A DNA stretch of 64,000 nucleotides from positions 190,978,688 to 191,042,687 of the forward strand of contig CM023450.1 in NCBI GenBank assembly GCA_013339765.2, written 5' to 3'. This DNA comes from Haemaphysalis longicornis (lineage: Eukaryota; Arthropoda; Arachnida; Ixodida; Ixodidae). Below, one piece after another: positions 1 to 10,558 of the stretch (within the stretch, counting starts at the first letter, position 1; each line of letters opens with the position of its first letter). The notes beneath the pieces were generated by a model. That model was not told the origin of the DNA and did no database searches. It saw nothing but the letters and a program-made list of their open reading frames with translations. A program made the position numbers and the translations under genes.

Positions 1-951
1 ACAGGAAATATACGCAAGTAAACTAGCATTAAACTACTACGACAGTTCGTAGGCCTCATACACGTTCACAATTTTCAATTGCAAAGGAAATCTCGGGCAA
101 ATTTAAGGCGAAGTGTAAGCTAATGACCGAAATTACGAGCGTTAAATAGCTTTCGAATACAGGTGTTATTTCTTTCTACTATGGAAAATTTAGCGTTAAG
201 ACTGAACCAGAGTGCAGGATACGATGCGTTATCAGAAACTTTCCAATATACTACGGCGGCACTAGGATAAGCGTGACTCCGGGTAGAGATAGCCTCGCGC
301 AAAACGGAATCACAAACTATGGTGGGGGTTAAGGCGATAAAAATGGCGCTATAATGGCGCTATAAGTCGACATAAAATAAGAGAAAGCCCCAAAAATCTG
401 TCGGATTGAGCTGTTCTAAACGGAAAAAAATCTACAGATTCCGAAAAATACGTTTGTTCACCCAAGAGATTGCTCGCGATTGGGGCGAACGCCACAAAAA
501 TTGAACTGGCAACACCTCCATTCCATGCATCATGACAGCAATGAGGCTGCAGCGCAGCAGAGTGGAAAGTTGTAGTGGGAGAGAGGAGAGGGAACAACGT
601 GGTGCAATCAGAAGGAGATTCCCTCTTGCGGCATTTGCAGCTGGGCAAGCACATACGCGGCCAGTTTTTGAGGTCACATTGGTTCACTACAGGTAACTGT
701 AGAGAGGTATTTTACTCGGCACGATTATCATGCAAAAGAGGTGTAGCTAGCGGGATACCAAGATCAGAAAGCTGGTGCAGTTTGCAATAGTGCTGCAAGG
801 CTCGAGAAACAGCAGAGCTGGGAGTCGACCTTGCTTCTCCCCCCACTGACCGCAGATTCCAGGAGAGCGGGAGCAGCCAGAACACAGCAGCGCAAAGCCG
901 TTTTAATTGTACTGTAACGAAAAGATAATTAAAATATATAGAGTGTTTCAT
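1..951. other. Stretch without recognisable gene
   Basis: I see no coding or RNA feature here. The open frames (longest 112 aa, minus strand, 349-687) overlap one another in different frames and show no domain or compositional sign of a protein. Confidence 0.5.
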
Positions 952-1287
952 TCAGTAGCATTCGTCGTCAGCCCTTTCGTCATTGTCTTCCGATGGCACA
1001 GCTGCGTAGGGAAAATCCTCTTGTAGTCCGTCCACGCCTTGGTAGACCTCCTCTTCTTCAGTTGGCGTGGTGCCCGTCTCCGCGTGTATTGTGAAGGAAG
1101 GGATGGCTTGACAAATTCGTCGCCATCGTCTTCGACGCGGCGGACCCGTTTCCACGCCGGTCCCTACACGACGACGACGGCGGGTGCTCCTGATGTGGCG
1201 TAAGCCCGCGCGCAACCCTGGACGACTCCTGGTGGTAGCCGCGAGCCACGCGCTCACTTGTGGTCGGTATTTTGTTGCTACAGCCAC
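952..1287 (-). CDS. Weak candidate ORF or 3' exon with acidic C-terminus (unknown)
   Basis: This minus-strand frame of 111 aa is not recognised. Its N-terminal half is very basic (runs of Arg around residues 35-60) and probably not coding. The last ~45 residues are more protein-like: a Glu run (EEEEVYQG), then a Gln/Asp/Glu-rich stretch ending EDNDERADDECY before a TGA at about 952. It could be the 3' exon of a host gene or the acidic tail of a transposase. A possible splice acceptor would lie in the pyrimidine-rich minus-strand sequence near 1100. There is no AATAAA just downstream on the minus strand. Kept only because the C-terminal composition stands out from other frames nearby. Confidence 0.2.
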   Translation of the reverse strand: MAVATKYRPQVSAWLAATTRSRPGLRAGLRHIRSTRRRRRVGTGVETGPPRRRRWRRICQAIPSFTIHAETGTTPTEEEEVYQGVDGLQEDFPYAAVPSEDNDERADDECY

Positions 1288-2596
1288 TGCGCCAATGTCG
1301 TGCCCGGCGCCTCGAGCCGGAGACGCCGGAAGGTCGCGGCGAGGCAGGCTCTCGCGTGCGCCCGAAGATATCTGTCTCCGCCGGACGGATTTGTTCGGGC
1401 GTAAACAGCTCTGCGGTTAAAAAGATATGTCGATAGCAAGCAGCTGGTCAGTGCTCTCTTCCAAAGCTCGTAAGAAGAATGGAAGGGATTACGCTGATGA
1501 AGTGGGGCGCGGTCCCACCTTGCTGCCTTTCGATGAGCAGCGCGAGGGATTCACTGAAGCGTAATAGCCAGTAAGATGGGCTGGGCTGCATTAAATGCAA
1601 TTTAGTGAGAACGGGGATCGTATTTCTGAAGTGTATAGAGCTGCCGTTCCTCCTCTTTGGTAAGGTGTTAGGAACGTCTTAACCTATAATGCTTTGTTAT
1701 CTCTCTCGCGATATGTCATCAACTGGATTGGCGTATCCTGCTCGATTCCCGGGGCCCGGCGGGATAAAATTTTGGGTCAATAGGTGGATGGTATCATTTC
1801 GCGAGACGAAAGAGTGGGAAAGTGTCCATTTGATCATGATTGTTGGGTGTGATGGATGTTGAGAGATGATTCGGTCTCTTCAGGATGAATTCGCCTGTAA
1901 GAGGAGCTACGGCACGCTTGCTGCAAATCTCTGCTGGTGACTTCGGCTGTAGTTAGTGCTACGGCGAGACTGTCGGCTGCTTCTCAAGTGTCTTAGGTGT
2001 CGCATTTGAACAGCGTTAGGCTGATGATGTGCTTATTGTGCCGGACGACCACGGCCATCATTGCTGCTATTCCGGGTTTAAGAAGCCGCGTCCTTGTATG
2101 CCGTGGTTGGTTCCTTCCCGAATATTATTGAAGTTAGCCGTATCGTTTACTTTGTTTCTCGCTTTCCTGTTACACATTCATGCCCGCGGTCTTCATATCT
2201 TTCTCCCTGTTTCGGCGTGCCCACAATTGAGAACAATAGGCTAAAGGAAGTTAGCAAGGCCAATCAATGTGGGCTTGTCAACGAATTCTGATTTTCCCCT
2301 CAAATATTCACCGCCGCCCTCCGGGCTTTCTAAAGCGAAGCTTTGTACGCCTTCCTGGTGGCTGTGAACGCAAACACGCACTGCAAGACGCAACTTTACA
2401 CAATCGGATGACAAATAATAACTATGGTATTCACGAAAAGCACACCAAGCGCCTAAAAACAACAAAAACTCTTCGGGTAATTGGAAACGACCCTAATTCT
2501 CCCGCGTCATTAACCCGACGTCTATTCGATTACGCCATTCCGACATGGTCGAAGAAGTTTGTATTTTGGAATTTCACTCAGATTATAAGGAAGAAA
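1288..2596. other. Stretch without recognisable gene
   Basis: GC-rich near 1300-1420, otherwise mixed. At 2324-2345 there is a short match (AAAGCGAAGCTTT) to the repeat family seen more fully at 41170 and 55691. No gene, tRNA or transposon protein is recognisable. Confidence 0.45.
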
Positions 2597-3075
2597 GGTT
2601 TGCGTGTTAACCATCTTCCTCTTTAAAAAATGGGTTTTGAGTTTTGCCCTGAAAAAGAAGCGTGCAATCTTTTTAGCAAACGCAACTTTGCAGTTCGCGT
2701 CTAGTTGCACGTTGTGAAAATCGTGCTGAGTGGTGAAAACAACGTGCTTACGTAAACACTTTTCTGCTCATACCACGCGTTATCGTCTTTAGAGCTACTC
2801 CAAATAGAGCCCTGTAAGGAAAAATAGTTGGGTGAATTTATCTCAGATCACGTGACTGTACCGCGAAGTTGGACCATCGTTTGATCGCATGAATGGAACA
2901 GTTCAATGGAAAAATTCAATGTTATGGCCAACTCACTCAAATGTCATTTTTAATTAAATAAGGCGTTTTGGCACACTAAATTGAAATCGGTTTGCGTGTT
3001 AACCAGTTTGTCGCTTTTTTCTCTTCCTCTTTCAAAAATGGGCTCATTGATTTTGCCCCGGCAAAGAGATGAGTC
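2597..3075. repeat. Diverged direct repeat pair, 392 bp apart
   Basis: The 16-mer GGTTTGCGTGTTAACC occurs at 2597-2612 and again at 2989-3004. Each copy is followed, after a small insertion in the second, by CTTCCTCTTT, AAAAATGGG and TTTTGCCC blocks in the same order. The repeat unit is about 60-80 bp and diverged. It may be the two ends of one element or a local duplication. The sequence between the copies has no recognised gene. Confidence 0.6.
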
Positions 3076-4003
3076 GTCTGCTCAGCGTCGGCTCGCCGGC
3101 TGATCTGCCAGCGGAGTGCCGGAGTGCTTGGACATTTTACGACAAACGAAACAAGTGTAAACAAACGCTTAACCGTTTGTATTGAATGCAACAGGGCCAT
3201 AACACGACATGAATATTCTCTTACTGAGTACGTTCCCATAAAGAAAGCGTTGAAGCCCCGTGGCACTTCTTTATTGCAATCACAGAGAACGCCCTGAGCG
3301 AATTGCCCGGGTTTGACGCATACATTTTATTCAACTTCCAAACAATCCAGAGATGCGTTTCGAATGAAACACAACGTCACAACATGCGTTGCAAGTCCGA
3401 ACCGCGATTGACAGACGATGGGTTGCCTCCTCTGCCCCTCGTAAATTCGGCACTCACCTCGCGCGCGGTTTGCGGGGACGAACAGCAAGTCACTTAACTA
3501 TGGCACACAAGCCGAGATGGCTTTTAGCCACGCACACTGCACATACCCCATGCGAGGTTGAGTCGTACGCCGCTTGAGAAAGATAATCCAGACCATGGGA
3601 AGCACTATCCCACCCGCAGAAGCACAACGTCGCATTCATCGCGAAACAAAGGCGTCCACAACACACACACCATCGCCTCCTGTAATGCCAAACGCATCTC
3701 TCACTTCCAAATGGGAGTGAGTAGTATGCCTGCAGTGCCCATATGCCGCGAGGTGGGGGCCCCAAGCTGAACCGGATCACGCAGCCGTAACGGACTTCTA
3801 GAGAGGGTTTGTGCCTTGTTGCCAGGGCAACCGATGTTTGATATTGTTCAAAGAAATGGTGCTCGCTCCAGCGCTAGAAAGTCTCAGAGCCGCGGCGGGC
3901 GGAGAATGTTTTGCCAACGTTGCCAGCTCTCCCACCACGCGTCGCCCCAAGCTGAACTGGCGTTTTTGTGCACGGGTTCTGTATCGGTTTAAAATGTCTT
4001 TTT
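3076..4003. other. Stretch without recognisable gene
   Basis: Nothing assignable. The phrase CCCCAAGCTGAAC occurs twice (near 3758 and 3945), hinting at an old duplication. Overlapping frames of up to 147 aa on the minus strand at 3798-4241 are GC-rich shadows without a domain. Confidence 0.45.
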
Positions 4004-4083
4004 CACATGCCGCCGGCCAGGAATTACCACCGCCACAAATAAGACCCGGCACCAGCGGGGCCACATCTGATACGGCGCTTTGT
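4004..4083. repeat. Dispersed repeat D, copy 1
   Basis: About 75 bp matches 9165-9245 in the same orientation with few differences. Shared blocks include TTTCACATGCCGCCGG, GGAATTACCACC, AATAAGACCCGGCACCAGC and GATACGGCGCTTT. Flanks are unrelated, so this is an interspersed repeat. I cannot name the family; the conserved core could be the end of a SINE or a non-autonomous DNA element. Confidence 0.7.
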
Positions 4084-7006
4084 GGATAAACAGTTGCGCT
4101 GTGCATCCAAGGAGAGCGAGGCACAGGATCCTCCCCGTGCGGCTGCGAGATTCGCCGCCGATAAAAAGTCGCGTGCCGCCGATAGCAAAGTTCTGCAGCA
4201 ACGTACACCGCGAAAGGGCAAGGTGAGGCCGCCGCACACATGGGGCCAGATTTTCGTTCGTCTTTTCCAGCCTTGAGCGGAGTGCGAGATTCATGGTGTC
4301 AACAAAGCTTGCCCGTAGCAGACGGCTGTGTGAGCAGCGCAATAGCGGAAGTACGTCACCGCCGGGGAGCGCAGCATCATGGGAGGGAAGGCTCGCTCGC
4401 CGTCAACAGCGGAGAGTAGGTTGAATCGGAGGAGGGAAACGCGGCACGACGATAATGCGCGGTTTTTGATTTACGATTTCTCACCTAATACTCATCGCTT
4501 CAACAAAATTCTTGCGGGAGGAGATTGCTAATTACATTGCTTTATTTGGTTACATGTACATCCACGCATCGGCGGAAGGTATTTCAGGACCCCTTTAAGA
4601 TAAGGGTTTTCAGCAGCCTGTGCTCTAGATTGAGAGAGCCTAGCGCCTGTTGCTCGACAACGTGACAATGGATGTGTTGCACAGGCCTGCACCGACACGC
4701 CTGAAACAGCCTTGGCGACTATTAGATTCCTCAACAATGTCACTCCTTGTAATGCTTTCAGTAGAGGAATGACGGCCTCTTTTACTGATAAGGGATAATG
4801 CTCGTGTCACTGGATGTCACGTAACGTGAGGAGTGACAGACAGAGGACGAGTGCACTCGTTTTTTTCCGTCGATGACAACGATGCGCACGACCACCACAA
4901 TAACGGTTGCAAAGAAATCCGGCGAAAACTAATTTGACAACGACAGGGTCGCAAAACTCTTCGGCTAAGGTGTCACAAATACATTCGCTGTAATGCAAAA
5001 CAAATCCCAGTTTGTTCCTGTTTTGCACGAAACGGAAGGATGTATTGTATGACGGGAGATGGAAAATACAATGCACACGTACAAAATGGCGCAAGCGTTT
5101 TCTACAATCAGTTTTTCGTTGCTATTGTTAACCGATAAGAGGCTGTTGCGACTTTACAAAACAAAAATTACGACCGAGTTCACTAACAGAGACACCACCT
5201 ACTATTTTACTTTGCTGTCTTTCCATCGACCACTTGCCGTCATGAGTACCGAAATAGTGTTACGTAGAGTTTTAGTACACAGAACTTTGGCACTTCAATC
5301 GTTTCCCAGCCTAAAAACAGGTGAATTTTATAAATACGATTAGAATGTATTGACTCATCGATTCTGCTTGGTATCTTGGGCGATCCAGTGCTTGTTATAC
5401 TTGGATACAAGTTAAGAAAAGGAATATCTAATCTTGTGTATCGCTAATGAAATGACGGACTCGGGATATCAACGCTCTCGCAAGTTCTGCAAAGAGATTG
5501 CGCTTACTGCGGACATCGTGTGCTTCTTCTCACTTATATTTGTTTGCCCTGCTCCAGTGATTTATAACCACAATAGGAGCAAAAAATCACGTAAACGAGT
5601 CGTGTCACCTTCCAAAATAGTTCCAGTAATGCGCTTTTTGCGCACCCTGAACGAACAGCTGGCAGCGGGGGTGATCAGGGGGAGGGGACAATCAATCATC
5701 GTATATTGATGATTATTGTATACTGATGAATATCACAAAACCATCATATATGCTATAATCACTTAAGAAGAATAAATTTTTACTTCAACTTTTTCTGTGT
5801 GTTTTTAAGGTTAAGTACCATTTTATATACCTAACTCAAAATGGTTATGGAGAAGGAACCACGGATCAATATTAGGTCACGTACTGACAGCCCCCGAATT
5901 CTCCTTTCTGTAAACCAGCCGACTCTCGCGATGGGCTATCGATTAAAGCAATTGTAGTTGCTAATTACACTACAATGTACTTCAAAAAACAGAAATAAAA
6001 CACAGGCCGTTCTCTCTGGTTTCCGCTTTCGCATTTGCACTTGCTACCTAAAAAGAAATATTGCATAAAACACTAAGCGCCGGGGTCCTAATTAAAGACA
6101 GAAGAGACGACGCCAAATATACACTAATCTCAGCTTCTGCTTTAAAAGACTAAACTCATTTATTTGAAAATGAGACAGCAATAGTAAGGTGCAGCTGGAT
6201 AATAATATGCTATATAAAAACAACTATCACCGAAACGTGTAGCTCTCTTCTTTAGTAGCCCGGCGAGTATTGACTCATTCGGAATTTTCAAAGATTTCGG
6301 TGATTACTTCGCATGTGTTTTATGCGCTTATTCTCCTTCTCGTTATTCCCCTCTTCACAGGAGGTGCCATCAGTTGCTTTTCTTTTGTCCTACCTGCCCT
6401 CAGGTATTCAGAATATTTTAATCGCATGTTACTGTTATTATTGTTTTATGGCAATCACATTCGCCCCAGCTGTACGCTTTATTTTGTTTACTTTTCGGTT
6501 TTGTTGTCAGCATCGGGCTGCTCCTAGCTTCCTTGTCTAAGTTAGAAATGAAGCGCGCGTTTCGGCACTTTTTTGTATGCAGCGCAGGCTATCTGAGATT
6601 ATAGCAAGAGAGTGTCACCCTGTCATCACGCGCTATAGAATGTTCTTTTATCGCCGATGTTCAAGATTTGATTCGATGAATATTGAACGATTAACGCCGA
6701 GGTATAACTGCTCTCAATATATGCACCGCGACCTTCGACTTACCGACCCTCGCCTACGCACGACACCTTGTTGACTGCTGCTTAGCCGCTTGCGTATTCT
6801 TTGGGTTCTTAGGGGCGCACAAGTTCACTCCAGTAGACGTTTGTTCCTTGAAAAATCCGTCGTCGTCCTTGGCTACGTGACAACTGTTGAAGGTGCTGGG
6901 TACATGAACCCTAAGCCCTCCGCAAGCTGCCAAGCAAGTCCATCCCGTGCCAGCCGCCGACAAGCAAGGTATCCCCGCATAATAGGGTCTTCTTAAAAAC
7001 AGGTCG
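4084..7006. other. 2.9-kb stretch without recognisable gene
   Basis: AT-rich in 5700-6250, with no recognised domain in any frame (longest about 98 aa). The last ~100 bases before 7007 may be the untranslated leader of the adjacent Gypsy relic, because the gag-like frame starts at an ATG there. No promoter or LTR boundary could be placed. Confidence 0.45.
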
Positions 7007-7535
7007 ATGAAAGCAGAGAGCGACAACGACCAAACCTGTGAGTTCACCACAGTGGTTCTCCAACAACTGCGGGAACCTTCGTCATTCCGGGATCCCCTTC
7101 AGAAAACACAGACGAGTGGTTGGAGAAGCTGGAGCCGTCCGGAATTTCATCCGGTGGGATGACAAAGAAACCCTGTGGCCTCGCGAAGTCAGCTCGAGTC
7201 TCGTTGGAAAACCACAAGAGTTCGCTAAAATGATCGATCATCTTCACACCATAATTGTGGAAAACGTTCACAATTGTCCTTCGTAAGGAACGAGCAGAGT
7301 TGTTTCTACAGACGCGAAACCGACACCCCAACAAAAGTGTGTGTTCGTAGAAGAAATGAAGATGCTGTTCCGACCACCTGACGCCGGCAGGGGCAGAAGA
7401 GAATAAACTTCGCTTTCTGATGCGGGCCGTTCAAGAAGAGGTCTTCGCTGGACTCATTCGAATCCCACAAAAAACACCGCTGAATTCGTCACCCAGGCTT
7501 TCATAGTTGAGAACACCCTAGACATGCGCTTGAGT
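7007..7535 (+). pseudogene. Ty3/Gypsy-type gag relic
   Basis: Gag packages retrotransposon RNA into a particle. Reading the plus strand across several frameshifts gives, in order, the segments VVLQQLREPSSF, DEWLEKLEP, RWDDKE, LENHKSS, LRKERAELFLQTRNRHPN, NKLRFLMRAVQEEVFAGLI and a run ending near 7535. This matches the usual layout of arthropod Ty3/Gypsy capsid proteins (WLE...LEP, RWDD, W.EN, R....RPNE, LRFLMRG...F.GLI). The likely start is ATG 7007 (MKAESDND). At least three frame changes and internal stops make it non-functional. No nucleocapsid zinc knuckle, protease or RT follows, so only the gag part survives. The integrase relic at 47 kb is too distant to belong to this copy. Confidence 0.75.
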
Positions 7536-7840
7536 CAGTAGGGCGGGTTTTGACCACCACGTGCCGCATGAAAATTAGCTTTTGAAATTCCCGGCTTCGA
7601 CGTCAGCACTTGTATCTCACGCATAAAGGCAGAAAATTCCCCCGCATTTCCCCGAGGGGGAGAATGTGAAAGTGCGAATGCACGGTTGTCGGCCCGCTTG
7701 CGGCGCTTGCGCTCGGCCCCCGCAGCCCACCGCCTCGCCGCCTTCTCTTCCATCTCTTCCATCGGGTTTGTAGTATCACGTGTACACCACGCAGTTATCA
7801 AGCCGCTATAACGCCGCTGAGTCGCCAACGCACGCCGCTG

Positions 7841-8085
7841 ACGACGTAGTTTGAATGCGTTAAAGATATAAGACGCGTCACTAACACTGATATCACCGTC
7901 GCGTCCGTGGCTTGGTCGGTAGAGCGTCGCGCTGCGGCCGCAAAGTCCTCGGATCGAAACCTGGCGCCGGATGCTCTTTCTTTTTTAAATATAGAGGAGC
8001 ACTGCGGACGCCGCCCGCCGCCGCCGACGCCGGCGGTGGATGGTTTGGGGTCGCTTATAAAGTGCATTCGCACTTAAAAAAAAAG
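7841..8085 (+). repeat. Composite tRNA-headed SINE-like repeat, copy 1
   Basis: A tRNA-like head lies at about 7903-7970: an A-box-like TGGCTTGGTCG at 7908-7918 and a B-box-like GGATCGAAACC at 7951-7961, spaced as in a tRNA, followed by a T-rich run and a GC-rich tail. Upstream, GACGTAGTTTGAATG and an A-rich GATATAAGACGCGT block are shared with the copies at 56587 and 51316, so the module is longer than the tRNA part. It resembles a SINE or a non-autonomous element that captured a tRNA. The acceptor stem pairs poorly, so this is not a working tRNA. Confidence 0.6.
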
Positions 8086-8650
8086 AGGCCTACCTCGCAC
8101 TTACCCAACTGACCGTCGGGCCCTCGCCTGCCGCCTACGAATGATGACAACAAGGTTCTAGCACAACTGGCAAACAATCGCTGTTCCGCTGCGGTTTGAT
8201 AGTAAGCTTCGGTAGCAATAAATTCAGAGCCAAACGAAGAAACGTTGTTTCGCCGGTTGACCTTTTTTCAAGTTTTTTTGCCTTGTGAAGAAGCAACGGG
8301 TCTCACTGATTACGGTTTCTCGTACATAACACGGTCGAACATTGATCCGCCCTAGCTTATCTAATATTATGTTGAGCCGAGCAGGATTTGTGCGACTATC
8401 TACTGCGGAAAAACCAGATATTGATGCAGAGTTCTATTAGCAAGGGTCATGATCACTAACCAACAAGTCACATGAGAGACAAAACAAGTAGGTTTTCGAA
8501 GTGCTCGCATTTCTGCCCGCACCATTACCAATTATCCACGTCATAGTCTAAGGTATAATCGAAACGTTGTCCTCCTTTTTGCTTTTCTGATACCATAGCC
8601 TCCGTACAATTTTTAAGTAGGTAAAAAAAATTTACGGCATCTCTGGTGGA
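8086..8650. other. Stretch without recognisable gene
   Basis: AT-rich unique-looking sequence. Nothing recognisable in it. Confidence 0.45.
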
Positions 8651-8658
8651 TTTCTTTT

Positions 8659-8985
8659 AAATGCAGAGCATTTCAGTAACTCACGATGTCACCCGCGTTG
8701 ACGTCCGTAGTCCGCACCGTCGTTGTCCCTAATATATAAAAAAAATTCTATCCGGCGCCCGGTTTCCATCCCTCGACCCTGCGGGCGGAAGGCAATGTAC
8801 ATGGTGCTCTACCCACTGCGCCACAAAGCCGACACAGAATGGGACTCTACGAACGCGCCTTATATCGTTGACTCATTCAAATTACTGCTGACGAGCGCTG
8901 TCTCGTCAGCAGTTGCCACAGGTGCAACAACATTAACGTAACGCAAACTACTTAACGTCGTGCGCCCCGCAAATGCTCTGCATTT
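8659..8985. repeat. Repeat bounded by AAATGC-box palindromes with tRNA-like head
   Basis: The near-palindrome AAATGCAGAGCATTT at 8659-8673 recurs in reverse complement at about 8969-8983. A related box (AATGCTCCGCATTT) lies at 56831. Between the two, 8745-8840 read on the minus strand looks like a tRNA head: an A-box-like TGGCGCAGTGGGTAGAGC and a degraded B-box near 8768-8782. This is the usual structure of a tRNA-derived SINE in reverse orientation. Exact ends are uncertain. Confidence 0.5.
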
Positions 8986-9164
8986 GATCGTGCCCCTCGC
9001 GAGGGGGATGTTTCACTGCGTCTTCTCTCGGTCGCGGGACCCGTGGCGCCATCTGGCGGAGGCGCGGCACAACTCGTAGCACTTTGAAAAGATGCGGCGC
9101 CAGCCAGCTGTGTGTGTGCGTGCCGCACTTGTACAAATGGCGAGTGCACTGGCTGTCCACAGAG

Positions 9165-9245
9165 TTTCACATGCCGCCGGCAGGAATTACCACCACCGCA
9201 AAATAAGACCCGGCACCAGCCGGGCCACAAGTGATACGGCGCTTT
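9165..9245. repeat. Dispersed repeat D, copy 2
   Basis: Second copy of the ~75-bp repeat at 4004-4083, in the same orientation. It ends in a T-run (CGCTTTTTTTC) where copy 1 continues into unrelated sequence. The difference at the T-run suggests that 9245 is near the true end of the repeat. Confidence 0.7.
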
Positions 9246-10157
9246 TTTTCATTTGAAATTGCAGTTTTAAAAATTTATAGCCAGAAATCTTACAAGCGTG
9301 GTTAACACGTGGTCGAGACACTTGAGGGGCTCTGTCATTTTTCTGTGTTGCGGTGAAGCCGTCTCTCCGAGCTACAAACGAGTCCCTACGAGCCAGAAGC
9401 TGGCTGGCGCGTGACCCTGGCCGCCGATGAGTCATGGTCAGCGGCGCGGCAGCTGCAGAAACAGGCTGAACCCGGTTGGAGGGAAGCGTGTGCCACAAGT
9501 CCTCCTATGTTGGGGTACAATTTAAAAGACGACAAAGAAATTCGTCTTCATGCCTCGTCACCGCACCGGCTGTCCCACCGTGCGGTAGAAGGGGTGCATT
9601 AATGCGAGTATTTTTGTAATCTAGGGAGAATTCTCAGGTTGCCTGCGTTTCAAAGATGACTCTTTCGCACAGGCTTCACCTGTGCCATTCACACGGAACG
9701 CACTTTCATTTGAGCGGTAAATCCCCGGGCTGCACAGTCGACGTCAATCGGTGACGCCTAGTTTGAGAGAGCTGGCACCTCCAGGTTTGCCGACCAGAAT
9801 ATCATGACCACGTTCGCCTATTTGGCCTCCTCCGCAAGGTAGGCTGATTGCACCACCAAGAGTGCTGCCTGCGGCACCGCCCGCGAAGCGCATATAGACC
9901 GGGTGTTGCTGGGCACGCGCCGTTGCGGCGTCATCGCTTGTGACGTGCCATTATTCTTCAACCGCTACAAGTGCCTGACACGTACCACGCTTTAAATCTG
10001 GGTAACTGGTTTTTATATCAGTTGGTGTAACTGGTAGCTGACTGCGACGGTGGAGTTCCTTTAAAGCGGTGCTTTTACGTCTACCTCCCAATAGTTCTGT
10101 CGCGACCGTTGGTGGCAACAGAAAACTCCCGCGAACGAATAAAAGAAGTTACTTGCA
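9246..10157. other. Stretch without recognisable gene
   Basis: No domain in any frame, no tRNA, and no repeat that I can match elsewhere in the window. Confidence 0.4.
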
Positions 10158-10232
10158 CCGCCAGAAATCGAACCTGGAACTAATATAGTAACTGCGCGTA
10201 AGCCCGTTGTCTTACCGATTGAGCTAAGAGCC
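10158..10232 (-). repeat. tRNA-like sequence, probably SINE head
   Basis: On the minus strand a 74-nt segment has a good A-box (TTAGCTCAATCGGTAAGAC, complement at about 10210-10228) and a B-box GGTTCGATTTC (complement at 10164-10174). The spacing fits a tRNA. The anticodon-arm region is long and poorly paired, and the ends do not form a full acceptor stem. I therefore call it a tRNA-derived SINE head or tRNA pseudogene, not a working tRNA. Confidence 0.55.
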
Positions 10233-10408
10233 AACGTAGAAACGGGGAAGACAGGCGGTGTCCTCACCAAGCACATCTGCGGGTTTACCCCCTGCGTTCT
10301 CACTGAATGCCACGTGATAGCGTCACGCGATCTCTCGCGCCGCTGCGCGCTCAGCCCACGACACGTGTGGCGGCCATGTGCACGCCCTGCGCATGCGCTG
10401 GGAGTTAG

Positions 10409-10558
10409 TAAAAATTAAAGGAAACTCAAACTCGCTGTTACACGATGTCACTTCTCCTCCGTCCTGCCGCCTCCGACGGAAGCGACGGGATCGGCGGTAG
10501 AGACCGGGGAGAAGTTCGATCGTACAACACCGGCTTTAAGTCTCCTTTATTTTTATAA
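10409..10558. mobile_element. MITE-like palindromic element (~150 bp)
   Basis: The two ends are inverted repeats: AAATTAAAGGAAACTCAAA at about 10412-10430 against the complement of TTTAAGTCTCCTTTATTT at about 10535-10552. Further inside, ACGATGTCACTTCTCC faces the complement of GGGGAGAAGTTCGATCGT. The whole segment can fold back on itself, as in a foldback or MITE-type element. No transposase is present. Target duplication not resolved. Confidence 0.55.

Noticed and set aside
10158..10232. Functional tRNA gene
   Set aside because: A and B boxes are good, but the acceptor stem and anticodon arm do not fold; better as SINE head or pseudo-tRNA.
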